Part shown: positions 25,538-34,189 of the stretch, one piece after another | Layout: each line of letters starts with the position of its first letter | How positions within the stretch are numbered: the first letter of the stretch is position 1 | NCBI RefSeq assembly: GCF_003337485.1 | Contig: NZ_QPJJ01000004.1 | Span: 1-64,000 of the forward strand | Direction: 5' to 3' | Length of the DNA: 64,000 nucleotides | Source of the DNA: Saliterribacillus persicus | GTDB lineage: Bacteria; Bacillota; Bacilli; Bacillales; Amphibacillaceae | Position numbers and translations under genes: made by a program | The notes under the pieces: model-generated | The model's input: only the letters and a program-made list of their open reading frames with translations | What the model was told of the DNA's origin: nothing | Database searches by the model: none

Positions 25538-26821
25538 CTACTTTAAAACCTCGATTACTTTGTTATAGCTTTTACGGTAATGCACACCACCGATATGCAT
25601 ACTTTCTAATGATGACACCTTCGGGAATTGAAGTGTTCTATCTTTCATTATACCATCTGATGTTTCCTCATAGGTCTGTCTAACCGTGGTTACTAACTCT
25701 ACTTCTTCTTTACCTTTAAGCGTAACATCCTCAAGCAATACATCTTCTTCTGTCTGAATCCTCATTTCAATGTACTCCTCTGTTTCTTCTATAGAAAGTA
25801 GCTTTAATTGATGGCCATCTAATGTGAATTCTTCCGGGAAACGATTCGGTAGAGCTACCTGCTGATTCAATTCCTTGTACCCGACAAAGGATTCCACCGA
25901 TAATGTAATATTCTCTGCACTTTCTGGAAGAGCGTCGAACTTTAATTCAAAAGATTGCCCGAATATCCCCGTACTAGTTCCCATACTTAGAATATCAAGT
26001 TTTTCGCCATCAGCGAGAAGGTGCACACCTTGAAAAGGGTTTTCTACTCTGCTTAAGTTACGGACGTCCGCTGAACCGGATATGACGGTGCTTGATGGTG
26101 TGGCAATCATTCCCTCGAAAGTGATGGTACCTCTCGAAACTTCAATCTCCTTGTTTATATTACTTTTAAAGGAAGTAGCTAAAGCTTTATTCGCATCATA
26201 CGGAAATGTTACTTCATGGCTGTTCCAATTACCATTGAAAGTTTCTTCATCAAAGGTAAGGGTTAATTTTTTTGCAAAGGGATTTGGTTGCTCCGTTACC
26301 ATAGCCCCCTTTACGACTGTTTCATCTGCATTAATATCTGAAACGACACTTTTAATATAGTTATTGGTAAAAAATCCTTTGATATCTTGTGGCATAAAAA
26401 CTTCATACCACTCGTTATCAAGCTTACTACCATCTTCTTTTTCTAATGTATAGTAAATTTGCGTTTGATTTTCATCTGATAGAATACCGTTAATGGTTAG
26501 CACATACCCATCTGAGAACGTATATGTTTCCCCAATTGGTTGACCTAATCCTTGATCTTGAAGGTCAGCAATCGTATTTGTTACCACTTCATCGAAACCA
26601 ACAATTTTCTTACCGAAATATGCAAGGGCTGGGTACTGGATAAGAACAAATGAGAGGAATAAAACTGCGATAACACTAGCTAATTGAAACATTCTTTTCC
26701 TATTTTTTCGAGTTGGAATCTCGTTTAACTTTCTTGTTAAACGGAATTCTGTGTCCCGAGGAGCTTTTTGCTTTTGGTATATTTCTTTACCCTCTTCTAA
26801 CAACTGCTCTATTTTATCCAT
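25538..26821 (-). CDS. Membrane-anchored anti-sigma factor, DUF4179
   Basis: The 427-residue protein has a short cytosolic N-terminus (1-43) that would hold the sigma factor and one membrane span (about 44-64; ASVIAVLFLSFVLIQYPALA). A large outer part contains the DUF4179 region (from about VTNTIADLQDQGLGQPIG). The gene overlaps the sigma gene by eight bases, the usual coupling of ECF sigma factors with their inhibitors. The extracellular signal is unknown. Confidence 0.88.
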   Translation of the reverse strand: MDKIEQLLEEGKEIYQKQKAPRDTEFRLTRKLNEIPTRKNRKRMFQLASVIAVLFLSFVLIQYPALAYFGKKIVGFDEVVTNTIADLQDQGLGQPIGETYTFSDGYVLTINGILSDENQTQIYYTLEKEDGSKLDNEWYEVFMPQDIKGFFTNNYIKSVVSDINADETVVKGAMVTEQPNPFAKKLTLTFDEETFNGNWNSHEVTFPYDANKALATSFKSNINKEIEVSRGTITFEGMIATPSSTVISGSADVRNLSRVENPFQGVHLLADGEKLDILSMGTSTGIFGQSFELKFDALPESAENITLSVESFVGYKELNQQVALPNRFPEEFTLDGHQLKLLSIEETEEYIEMRIQTEEDVLLEDVTLKGKEEVELVTTVRQTYEETSDGIMKDRTLQFPKVSSLESMHIGGVHYRKSYNKVIEVLK

Positions 26822-27344
26822 GTTTTTCCCCTCCCTCTAGTGACCTTAATTTCTTAAGCCCTGTTGATATTCTTGATTTCACCGTGCCAACTGGAACATG
26901 TTCTATATCAGCGATAGTAGCTAAATCTAGATCATGAAAATATTTCAAACGAATGGCATCCGCTTGAGGTCTACTTATCTTTGATAATAACCGCTCTATT
27001 TCCATCTGTTGATCTGCATGGTCGATTTCATTTTTAGAATGCATGTGCTTAAATGGGGGAGTATCAAAGCTCTCGACGAGAATCTCACGACTACTCTTTT
27101 TGAGCTCTCTTTTACATTCGTTCACCAATATCGTTTTACTCCAGCTATAGAAAAGCTCCTCTTGCCTTAATTGGTCGATGTGCTGATATACTTGCACGAT
27201 CATATTTTCTAAAGCATCCATGGCATCCTGTTCATTTTTCATATATGAAAATGCTAATCGATAAAAAGCATCACGCTCTTCATTTATGAGCTTTACTAAT
27301 GCTCGCTTATTTCCTCTTTTCGCTTTTTTAACTAGCCGGTGCAT
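26814..27344 (-). CDS. ECF-type RNA polymerase sigma factor
   Basis: The 176-residue sigma-70 protein has region 2 (DAFYRLAFSYMKNEQDAMDA) and region 4 (ADAIRLKYFHDLDLATIADI then VPVGTVKSRISTGLKKLR). No C-terminal extension. It is the first gene of an operon with anti-sigma factor, CuA lipoprotein and ABC transporter. It probably drives its own operon; a possible ECF-like promoter lies just upstream. Confidence 0.92.
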   Translation of the reverse strand: MHRLVKKAKRGNKRALVKLINEERDAFYRLAFSYMKNEQDAMDALENMIVQVYQHIDQLRQEELFYSWSKTILVNECKRELKKSSREILVESFDTPPFKHMHSKNEIDHADQQMEIERLLSKISRPQADAIRLKYFHDLDLATIADIEHVPVGTVKSRISTGLKKLRSLEGGEKHG

Positions 27345-27378
27345 CTGTTTTCTCCCCCTTCCAAGCTAAGAGTATGTA

Positions 27379-27403
27379 ACAAGTGAAAAAGTTCATTTTA
27401 TTT
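27379..27403 (-). promoter_or_regulatory. Possible autoregulated ECF promoter
   Basis: Upstream of the sigma gene the minus strand reads TGAAC, a run of T, then CATACT about 14 bases later. This resembles the AAC-type -35 of ECF promoters, but the -10 match is poor, so this is tentative. Confidence 0.3.
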
Positions 27404-27420
27404 TAATTATATTTCCACCT

Positions 27421-27450
27421 AAAAAAAAGACACCAGAATCGGTGTCTTTT
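27421..27450 (-). terminator. Terminator after the thioredoxin-like gene
   Basis: The stem AAAAGACACC/GGTGTCTTTT is followed by TTTT on the minus strand. It isolates the ECF operon from the upstream genes. Confidence 0.9.
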
Positions 27451-27459
27451 CCGCGCTCT

Positions 27460-27783
27460 CTAACCTAGTTCTTCTTCCAAAAAGGCTAGGACATCATCTG
27501 GTGTCTTTGTATAAGCACTATGTCTATGGGCAATTTTTTCACCATTTTTAAAAATTAATAAGCTCGGAATCCCCATCACGTCATAGCGCTGTGCTAGTCC
27601 CTCTACTTCATCACTGTTCACTTCATACCATGGGTACGCACTATACGATTCCGTGATTTCTCCAATGAACATGTCCATTCTTTTGCAATCTGGACACCAA
27701 TCCGCAAAAAACTTTATAATCACAGGTGTTTCGGATTGAATGATTTGTTCGAATTGATCTTTTGTTTCAATTTTTTCCATCAT
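27460..27783 (-). CDS. ydbP: Thioredoxin-family protein YdbP
   Basis: The 107-residue thioredoxin fold has the active site WCPDC (Cys30, Cys33) and the cis-Pro motif GIPSLLIFKNGEKIAH. It is very similar to B. subtilis YdbP over its whole length. It is cytosolic, with no signal peptide; the partner proteins are unknown. Confidence 0.9.
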   Translation of the reverse strand: MMEKIETKDQFEQIIQSETPVIIKFFADWCPDCKRMDMFIGEITESYSAYPWYEVNSDEVEGLAQRYDVMGIPSLLIFKNGEKIAHRHSAYTKTPDDVLAFLEEELG

Positions 27784-27852
27784 TAAAACCCCTCTTTCCT
27801 CTACATCTTTTTAAAACGTACCATGTGTACAATCGCTTCGCAAAATATCCGC

Positions 27853-28665
27853 TTAGCTATATTCGACCTTTCCTAATAAATACGCCACTAATAAACCAAT
27901 TGCAAAGGTGGTAATACTTAATAAGAGCCCTGCTAATTCTACTGGCCACCCCGGAAAAATTACCACTACAGAGCCTAGAACCATACCTGTAACAACAGCA
28001 AAAGTCGCTATTTCGTAATGCTTTAAAAAGAAATGAATGATTTTACTCATCACAATAATTCCTAGTACAATTCCTACACCTACGACCATAATTACCGGGA
28101 GATCAAGGTTTTTTACGGCGCTAATTATGGTCGTATAGGCACCTAATACAAGTAGAAGGAATGAACCGCTAATTCCAGGTAAAATCATGGCAGAGCTTGC
28201 TATAAATCCTGAGATAAATAACCAAACGTATGTCATCGTAGAAAAGGATGTAACAGGATCAGACTCGCCCGTATGAAAAAACACCATCGAAGCAACAAGC
28301 CCTGTTCCTACTATTAGTAAAAACAAATGTTGCATTTTAAATGTATTTTTGGCATCTGATTTTTTTAGCAAAAACGGGATAACACCAAGGATTAAACCGA
28401 GAAATCCAAACTGTGTTGGGCCAGGAAAATGTTCAAACAACCATTCAATCACATTCGCAAGCGCAAAGATTACCGTGACAATCCCTATTCCGAGCGGAAG
28501 TAAAAAGCCCATATGTTTTTTCCAGTCCTTACTGAAAAAACCATTAATCGCCTCGATTAGACGATCATAAATTCCTAAGACAACAGCAATCGTACCTCCG
28601 CTAACTCCCGGAATGATATCACTTGCTCCCATCAATAATCCCCGAAAAATATTTTTCCATTCCAT
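27853..28665 (-). CDS. DUF368 polyprenyl-phosphate translocase (PopT family)
   Basis: The 270-residue membrane protein has about eight spans and the DUF368 motifs GASDIIPGVSGGT near the N-terminus and SAMILPGISGSFLLL in the second half. Members of this family were recently shown to recycle undecaprenyl phosphate across the membrane (PopT in Staphylococcus aureus); here the role is inferred. The ATG at 28665 has GGGGGAG nine bases upstream; a start six codons earlier is weaker. Confidence 0.88.
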   Translation of the reverse strand: MEWKNIFRGLLMGASDIIPGVSGGTIAVVLGIYDRLIEAINGFFSKDWKKHMGFLLPLGIGIVTVIFALANVIEWLFEHFPGPTQFGFLGLILGVIPFLLKKSDAKNTFKMQHLFLLIVGTGLVASMVFFHTGESDPVTSFSTMTYVWLFISGFIASSAMILPGISGSFLLLVLGAYTTIISAVKNLDLPVIMVVGVGIVLGIIVMSKIIHFFLKHYEIATFAVVTGMVLGSVVVIFPGWPVELAGLLLSITTFAIGLLVAYLLGKVEYS

Positions 28666-28705
28666 ACCTCGTAACTCCCCCATTAACTTCCAATATGTTT
28701 TGTTT

Positions 28706-29896
28706 TCACTCTATCCAATTTATATTATCTTCCCACTGGGACATATGTGTTTTTATTTCTTCATAATGACGATCTGCTTCTGGCAGAACATCTGCTGGTG
28801 CATCTTTGAGTGGTAAGACCTCAAAATCACGCATACCTTGATCCGTAATATTTATATCTACAAAGGTTGGTAAAAAGGCAGGTGAATGAACACGGATTGT
28901 TTCTTCACTTCCCTCGACTGTTTTCTCTACAGAAAATTGGAACATGCCACCTATTCTGCGAAAGAATGCATCCTGCCCTGATAAGAAGTTACCAAGAGAG
29001 TATACAACTAGCGTCTCTTCCCCATTTTCAGATTGTAGCCACTCGATCGGTTGAAGCACATGGGGGTGATGTCCAATAACAACTTCCACACCTAAATTCG
29101 CACTGAACTGTGCTAAATCCTTTTGTTCCTCGCTAGGAAGCCTTTCATATTCATTGCCAAAATGATAGCTTACAACTGTAAGATCTGCTACTTCTTCTGC
29201 TTTTTCTACATCCTGTTTAATTTTATCTCGATCGATTAAGTTAACTAAATAATCCTTTCCCTCAGGAATCGGAATGCCATTCGTTCCATAAGTATAGCTT
29301 AGAAATGCAACATCGATATTTTCTTCGGTCTCTATCACACGAATAGTATCCTGATCTTCTTCATTTTTAAATCCACCAGTATACTCCATCCCAATTTCCT
29401 CATAATAGTTAATTGCATTTTGAACAGCTTCTTCTCCGCGGTCTAGGGTATGGTTGTTTGCTATCGTGACTAAGTCTACACCGATCTCTTGAATCGCATC
29501 TGCAAGTTCATAAGGACTGTTAAATTGCGGATAAGTAGACAGTCCCATCTCCGCTCCGCCAATCATTGTTTCCTGATTAGCAATCGTAATAGTTGGTTTT
29601 TCAAGAAACGGTTTGACCTCCTCTAACATGGGCATAAAATTATAGCCATCTTCTGTTTCTGCATCGTCGTAAACGCGAGAGTGTATTAACAAATCTCCAA
29701 TCGCTGCAATATCGATCTCTGCTACCGTAGGCTCTTTTTCAGGAGGTTCCTCGAGCTGTTGTTCAACTGCTTCTTTTTTTGGGGCAACCTTATTTCCCTC
29801 TTGAACTTCTTGCTCTTTTTCTAGCATGTTACTGCATGCCATTAAAAAGACCAATCCAATTATCACTAAAAAGCTTCTAAGCTGCATGGTGCGCAT
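28706..29896 (-). CDS. CapA/PgsA-like metallophosphatase lipoprotein
   Basis: The 396-residue protein has a lipobox (FLMAC, Cys21) and an acidic linker (about 25-58). The CapA fold follows, with metal-site motifs IAAIGDLLIHSRVY, NQETMIGG, IANNHTLDRGE and GHHPHVLQP. CapA/PgsA proteins act in poly-gamma-glutamate production or attachment, though many genomes have such genes without the pgsBC partners. None is seen here. It precedes the DUF368 gene on the same strand, 40 bases apart, so both may serve the envelope. Confidence 0.88.
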   Translation of the reverse strand: MRTMQLRSFLVIIGLVFLMACSNMLEKEQEVQEGNKVAPKKEAVEQQLEEPPEKEPTVAEIDIAAIGDLLIHSRVYDDAETEDGYNFMPMLEEVKPFLEKPTITIANQETMIGGAEMGLSTYPQFNSPYELADAIQEIGVDLVTIANNHTLDRGEEAVQNAINYYEEIGMEYTGGFKNEEDQDTIRVIETEENIDVAFLSYTYGTNGIPIPEGKDYLVNLIDRDKIKQDVEKAEEVADLTVVSYHFGNEYERLPSEEQKDLAQFSANLGVEVVIGHHPHVLQPIEWLQSENGEETLVVYSLGNFLSGQDAFFRRIGGMFQFSVEKTVEGSEETIRVHSPAFLPTFVDINITDQGMRDFEVLPLKDAPADVLPEADRHYEEIKTHMSQWEDNINWIE

Positions 29897-30093
29897 GTCC
29901 CCTTTGTTGTGCTTTATTTTGAAGTGAATCCTCTTAATATCTATTTTTGAAAACTATATACATTCTAGCATAAAGGACGATATTTGACTTAGAAAAAAAA
30001 GGAATTTAAAACTTTTTCAGCAATTTTGAAATAAAAAAGGTCTTTCGTTCGTCTTAAGTTGTAGCACGAATAAATATGAAAAGAGGAGACAAT

Positions 30094-30786
30094 TTGATTA
30101 AAGTAAAAAAATTAAATCAACTATTCACGTTAGGTAAGAGAGGAAACAAAACAGAGTTCAGTGTTTTAAAGGATGTTAATTTCTCCGTGGACAAAGGAGA
30201 GATTGTAACTATACAAGGAAAGAGTGGCTCAGGAAAATCAACCCTATTAAACTTAATTAGTGGCTTTATGAAGCCATCTTCAGGTGAGGTATGGGTGCAG
30301 GGAATAAAGGTAAGTGAACTAAATGAAGGAGATTTTGCTGATTTTAGATTAGCCAATATCGGATTTATCTTTCAGAATTTCCAACTCATACCAAGTATGA
30401 CTGCCTATCAGAATATCGAATTACCCCTTATTCTAAAAGGCATAGGGGAAAAAGACCGCGCGGAAAAAATTGAAAAGACACTTACAAAAATCGGTTTAGA
30501 AGATTTTGCTGATCACTATCCAAGTGAATTGTCTGGAGGGCAACAACAACGCGTGAGTGTAGCTCGTGCTTTAGTTTTGGAGCCACCACTCATCCTAGCA
30601 GATGAACCAACGGGTAGCCTAGACAGTGAAACAGAAGCGGACCTACTTACTTTAATTCAGGGATTAAATAAGGATTTAGGTATTACCTTTTTAATTATTA
30701 CCCATGATGCATCTGTTGCTAAAATCGGGCATCGCACCATATACATCCATGATGGTGTTTTGACAGAAGGGGAGGTGGTCTCATGA
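30094..30786 (+). CDS. ABC transporter ATP-binding protein (YtrE/MacB type)
   Basis: The 230-residue ATPase has Walker [10 protein letters not shown], signature LSGGQQQR, Walker [12 protein letters not shown] and the switch THD. This is the FtsE/LolD/MacB class that works with FtsX-like permeases. The TTG at 30094 is preferred: AGAGGAG lies just ahead, while the ATG six codons earlier has no site. It overlaps the permease gene by four bases (ATGA). Confidence 0.9.
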   Translation: MIKVKKLNQLFTLGKRGNKTEFSVLKDVNFSVDKGEIVTIQGKSGSGKSTLLNLISGFMKPSSGEVWVQGIKVSELNEGDFADFRLANIGFIFQNFQLIPSMTAYQNIELPLILKGIGEKDRAEKIEKTLTKIGLEDFADHYPSELSGGQQQRVSVARALVLEPPLILADEPTGSLDSETEADLLTLIQGLNKDLGITFLIITHDASVAKIGHRTIYIHDGVLTEGEVVS

Positions 30787-32120
30787 CTTTTAAAGATCAA
30801 TGGCGCTTTGTCATGCAAAATATTAAAAAAAGTAAGTCCCGCGTATTTATGACCATACTCGCCACAGCAATGGGGGTTACCTTTCTGATTGTCCTTGCAT
30901 CTGTCGGTTTTGGACTCCATGATTCTATTGTAAAAGAAACACTAGAAGACCGAGCCATAACAAAAATCCAAGTAGCAGGATTAGAAGATGAATCTGGTAA
31001 CGGGCAAGGATTAACAGATAAAGAAATTAAAGAAATCGAAGCAATGCAGGGAATAAAAACGGTGACGAGAAGAATACATCTAAGTCAATCACCAACCTTT
31101 AGCCTAGAGGATTATACCGGTTATGCGCAAAACACAGTCGTCGCTCATTTCCCCTCAGAGTTAGAAGCTGGCTTAGAGTTAGCCAAAGGAGAATTTCCGG
31201 AAGATGAAAATGAAATCATTGTAGGACATGATTTTATATCAGGATTAACGCCTGAAAATATAGATACTGAAGAATTGTACGATGAAGAGGGAAGGTTAAA
31301 AGAAGAATACATGTATGAAGAATCATTGCTTGGTAAGACGATCACCCTTACCGTTCTAAACAGTCTGGAAGAAGAACATCAGGTTCAATTAGAAATTGTG
31401 GGGATGACTCAAAAACCAGCAAGGGATTGGATGCAGGATAGTACAGTATTTATTACAGAAAAGGTTTTACGAGAAATCGAAGCCTTCACTGGTACACCAA
31501 AAGGTGAGGTGCTAACTGAAGAAGAGAGTAGCACACAAGTACAGCAGGAAGAGGTCTATGATGATGTTTATGCTTATGCGGATAATTTAGAAGCTGTTGA
31601 ACCCGTCACAGAAGCCCTTAAGGGCAAAAATTATTATATTTATTCTGTTGCTGATGAACTGAAAAACATTAATATCATGTTTACGATTGCCAAAGCTGGA
31701 CTGATTTTTATCGGTACGATTGCGATTATTATTGCTTCTATTGGCATTTACAACACGATGACCATGGCAGTAACAGAACGCACACCTGATATTGGTATTA
31801 TGAAAGCAATGGGGGCACATCCAAAAGTTATCAAACAGATATTTCTATTAGAAAGTAGCTACATTGGTATTATCGGAGCAGTTATTGGAACAGCCGTGGC
31901 GTATTTAATAAGTGTTTTAGTGAATATTGGGCTACCCTTCATTATTGAAACGGCATTTGATGAGCAATTACCAGAAGGATTAACTTTTTCCTCTATTCCG
32001 TGGAGTTTGATCCTAATTTCTGTTGTTATTTGTCTATCTGTCACCATACTATCTGGCTTAAAGCCAGCGAAACGGGCTACAAAAATTGATATCTTAAGGG
32101 CACTCAGGAGAGATATTTAA
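30783..32120 (+). CDS. FtsX-like ABC permease (YtrF-like)
   Basis: The 445-residue protein has four membrane spans in MacB layout: one at about 20-42, a large extracellular domain (about 45-290), and three near the C-terminus (around 300-325, 355-380 and 405-430). The start SRVFMTILATAMGVTFLIVL is close to B. subtilis YtrF, whose operon responds to cell-wall antibiotics. The substrate here is unknown; a mechanotransmission or export role is typical for the class. Confidence 0.88.
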   Translation: MTFKDQWRFVMQNIKKSKSRVFMTILATAMGVTFLIVLASVGFGLHDSIVKETLEDRAITKIQVAGLEDESGNGQGLTDKEIKEIEAMQGIKTVTRRIHLSQSPTFSLEDYTGYAQNTVVAHFPSELEAGLELAKGEFPEDENEIIVGHDFISGLTPENIDTEELYDEEGRLKEEYMYEESLLGKTITLTVLNSLEEEHQVQLEIVGMTQKPARDWMQDSTVFITEKVLREIEAFTGTPKGEVLTEEESSTQVQQEEVYDDVYAYADNLEAVEPVTEALKGKNYYIYSVADELKNINIMFTIAKAGLIFIGTIAIIIASIGIYNTMTMAVTERTPDIGIMKAMGAHPKVIKQIFLLESSYIGIIGAVIGTAVAYLISVLVNIGLPFIIETAFDEQLPEGLTFSSIPWSLILISVVICLSVTILSGLKPAKRATKIDILRALRRDI

Positions 32121-32165
32121 TGAAACTATAGTAGGCAATAGTAGTTAAATACTAATGCTGTGATA

Positions 32166-32262
32166 AATCACGACACTCCTGCGAGAATGGAACTGTCTGA
32201 AGACCCCCCAAAAGCGATCTTTGCTTTTTGGAGGCTGAAGCGTTTCCCGCGGAAAGGGAGGA
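32166..32262 (+). repeat. Intergenic repeat, family A, copy 2
   Basis: This stretch reads ACTCCTGCGAGAATGG, then CTGAAGACCCCCC, an inner hairpin (CAAAAGC/GCTTTTTG), GGAGGCTGAAGCG and TTTCCCGCGGAAAG. It is a better preserved copy of the Bacillaceae intergenic repeat also seen, in the other orientation, at 16558-16674. Confidence 0.65.
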
Positions 32263-32306
32263 AATTTTCGCAACGGTATTCTAACGCCATATATTAACCA
32301 ATCAAA

Positions 32307-32356
32307 AATCAAGCTAGTAACTTCTGGAGGTATACAGAAACGTTACTAGCTTGATT
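32307..32356 (-). terminator. Strong bidirectional terminator
   Basis: A 15-bp perfect stem (AATCAAGCTAGTAAC with GTTACTAGCTTGATT) is topped by a further TTCTG/CAGAA pair. It is followed by TTTGATT on the minus strand. It separates the rightward ABC genes from the leftward DUF3021 gene. Confidence 0.85.
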
Positions 32357-32371
32357 ACCTTCTCTTCTCTA

Positions 32372-32776
32372 TTATTTTTTAGTGGCCTCATTTAATTCCA
32401 TTGCTTGTTGTTTATAGTAAACATATGCTCCGCTCCAAAATAGTAAATATATAACACAAAAGATCCCTATACCAATTAAAATGAAAAGAAAATCAACCGG
32501 AAGCCAACCCATAAATATCGCAAGCGGAAACCAAACGGCTAGAGAGACAAAAAAGTGTATAAGCGTTTGTTTTAAAGGGCTCCAATTTTCCGTTTCAAAA
32601 ATAAGAGATGCATTTCCAAAGTATATCCCCATAATCATACTTCCTGCTATGTTTTTCCATAACTCAGAAATCGGAACTTGAATTTCTTGTAGCATCAAAA
32701 TAGTTATCGCTCCAAAAATAAAAATTGCCGAAAATCCCAAGCCTAAAAATGTACGTCTTATCAATTCAAACTTCAT
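32372..32776 (-). CDS. DUF3021 membrane protein
   Basis: The 134-residue protein has four membrane spans (about 10-30, 42-60, 70-90 and 95-117). It matches the DUF3021 family, whose genes are nearly always next to a LytTR regulator, as here. It probably senses a membrane signal or restrains the regulator. It overlaps the regulator gene by 11 bases. Confidence 0.85.
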   Translation of the reverse strand: MKFELIRRTFLGLGFSAIFIFGAITILMLQEIQVPISELWKNIAGSMIMGIYFGNASLIFETENWSPLKQTLIHFFVSLAVWFPLAIFMGWLPVDFLFILIGIGIFCVIYLLFWSGAYVYYKQQAMELNEATKK

Positions 32777-33227
32777 CTTCCTCAGCTCCTAAAATCAATT
32801 TATTTTTTAAGCTACTTACATATTTTCGTGACACATACTCCTTATTACCAGAGGAGAAATAAACACAAAGGTTTCCATTAAACGATAATTCAAACCGAGA
32901 GATTTTACTGGTATTCCCTATCACCGATTTTGAAAAGCGACTAAATCCATAGGGCACAAGTAAATCTTCTAATTCATAAAGCTTTTTACTAATTTCTAAC
33001 GCTTGTTGGCCAACTACTGCATAAACTTTTCGCCTCTGTGCATAGCAGTACTCGATATCATTTGGTGACAAAAGAACCGAATTATCACCATCCATCCCTA
33101 CAATTCGCTTAGGTGTTTTTTTCTCTAATTTGGAGATTAAATCTTCCACCTCTTTCGTCCATTCATTAGCATGAATAGTTATTTGAATTTCGTCGTATTT
33201 TGAATCGATATCAATGCTTAGCTTCAT
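32766..33227 (-). CDS. LytTR-family DNA-binding regulator
   Basis: The 153-residue protein has an N-terminal region (1-55) and a C-terminal LytTR domain (about 56-150; LLSPNDIEYCYAQRRKVYAV, and FSRFSKSVIGNTSKISRF). There is no receiver domain. The ATG at 33227 has AGGTGG six bases upstream. Together with the overlapping DUF3021 gene it forms a small self-contained membrane regulatory pair. Confidence 0.88.
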   Translation of the reverse strand: MKLSIDIDSKYDEIQITIHANEWTKEVEDLISKLEKKTPKRIVGMDGDNSVLLSPNDIEYCYAQRRKVYAVVGQQALEISKKLYELEDLLVPYGFSRFSKSVIGNTSKISRFELSFNGNLCVYFSSGNKEYVSRKYVSSLKNKLILGAEEDEV

Positions 33228-33364
33228 TTCCTTCCACCTCTTTATATACAATACCATCAGTTTATCTCAAAGTTAGCAGCAATGACATAACTTGCTTAAA
33301 TCTATGATTAAGTTGTTGTATCGACTGCATAACAATTCTCAGATAAAAATTGCATCCATACGAA

Positions 33365-33403
33365 AAGGGATAGATAGTCGCTGAATTGGACTACCTATCC
33401 CTT
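33365..33403 (-). terminator. Terminator after the DUF1232 gene
   Basis: AAGGGATAG and CTATCCCTT form a stem that continues with TAGTC/GACTA after one mismatch, then TTTTCG on the minus strand. Confidence 0.65.
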
Positions 33404-33454
33404 GAATACATTAATTATTTAACAAGCTACCTTCACTTAATAGCTTATCCTTTT

Positions 33455-33745
33455 TTATGAATCCCTTTTCTCATTTAAATCATATTTCACACGTAGTGAT
33501 TCAGGCGCCATTTTAATAATTTGCTGTAATATTAAAGTAGCTACTGTAATGTCATCAAAAATCCCAAAAAACATAATGAAGTCAGGAATGATGTCAAACG
33601 GAAATACAATATAACCGATAATAAGAGCACTAGATATTACTTTAGTCTTTATTGCAACTTCTTTGGACAGAAAAAATTCTTTCAAAAATGGAATTGATTT
33701 TTTAAAATTAAATAAAAATTTTAATCTTTTTAAAAAACGTCTCAT
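33455..33745 (-). CDS. YkvA-like DUF1232 membrane protein
   Basis: The 96-residue protein has a basic N-terminus and the DUF1232 signature GYIVFPFDIIPDFIMFFGIFDD (about 44-65), between two hydrophobic segments. Function unknown. Its ATG overlaps the stop codon of the upstream regulator gene by four bases, so the two are translated together. Confidence 0.85.
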   Translation of the reverse strand: MRRFLKRLKFLFNFKKSIPFLKEFFLSKEVAIKTKVISSALIIGYIVFPFDIIPDFIMFFGIFDDITVATLILQQIIKMAPESLRVKYDLNEKRDS

Positions 33746-33942
33746 CTATCTTGCCTCCATGCAAACAAATCGTCTATCGTTGTATTTAGTTGAAACGATA
33801 ATCGAAAAGCTACTTCTAATGTAGGATCATATTTATTATTTTCAATCGCGTTAATGGTCTGTCTCGTTACTTCACATCTTTCCGCTAAAGACTCCTGAGA
33901 AAAACCTAATTCTTTTCTTAATACTTTCATTTTGTTCTCCAT
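33742..33942 (-). CDS. Small XRE/Cro-type transcriptional regulator
   Basis: The 66-residue protein is almost entirely a helix-turn-helix (LAERCEVTRQTINAIENNKY) of the short type often paired with a membrane protein. The following DUF1232 gene overlaps it by four bases. Probably an autoregulated pair; the trigger is unknown. Confidence 0.88.
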   Translation of the reverse strand: MENKMKVLRKELGFSQESLAERCEVTRQTINAIENNKYDPTLEVAFRLSFQLNTTIDDLFAWRQDR

Positions 33943-34155
33943 ACACCCACTCCTCTACCAAAAATCACCTGCTATAAGCGGCGAATTCAGTTTCTAATTA
34001 CCCCCGGTAGATACAGGATGAAAATTAATTGTTTTAGTAGTGTATCTCTTTGTTGAAGGATTCATAACATAAAGATTAGAAAAACGATTACATTTTTATT
34101 CTTCAGATAAAATTATCAATTCCCTACATGGGCGTTACCCTTTTTCCATAAAAGA

Positions 34156-34183
34156 AAACCAGCATGTGATTCCATGCTGGTTT
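34156..34183 (-). terminator. Terminator after typA
   Basis: AAACCAGCATG pairs with CATGCTGGTTT, followed by TCTTTT on the minus strand, a few bases after the typA stop. Confidence 0.9.
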
Positions 34184-34189
34184 AACGTG

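Noticed and set aside
28867-29079. 70-residue rightward frame opposite the CapA-like gene
   Set aside because: It is a shadow of the well-supported leftward coding sequence.
34120-34165. Possible sigma-B promoter (GTTTTC-N13-GGGTAA) on the minus strand
   Set aside because: The -35 deviates at the conserved end and the site lies within the typA terminator, about 190 bases from the next gene.
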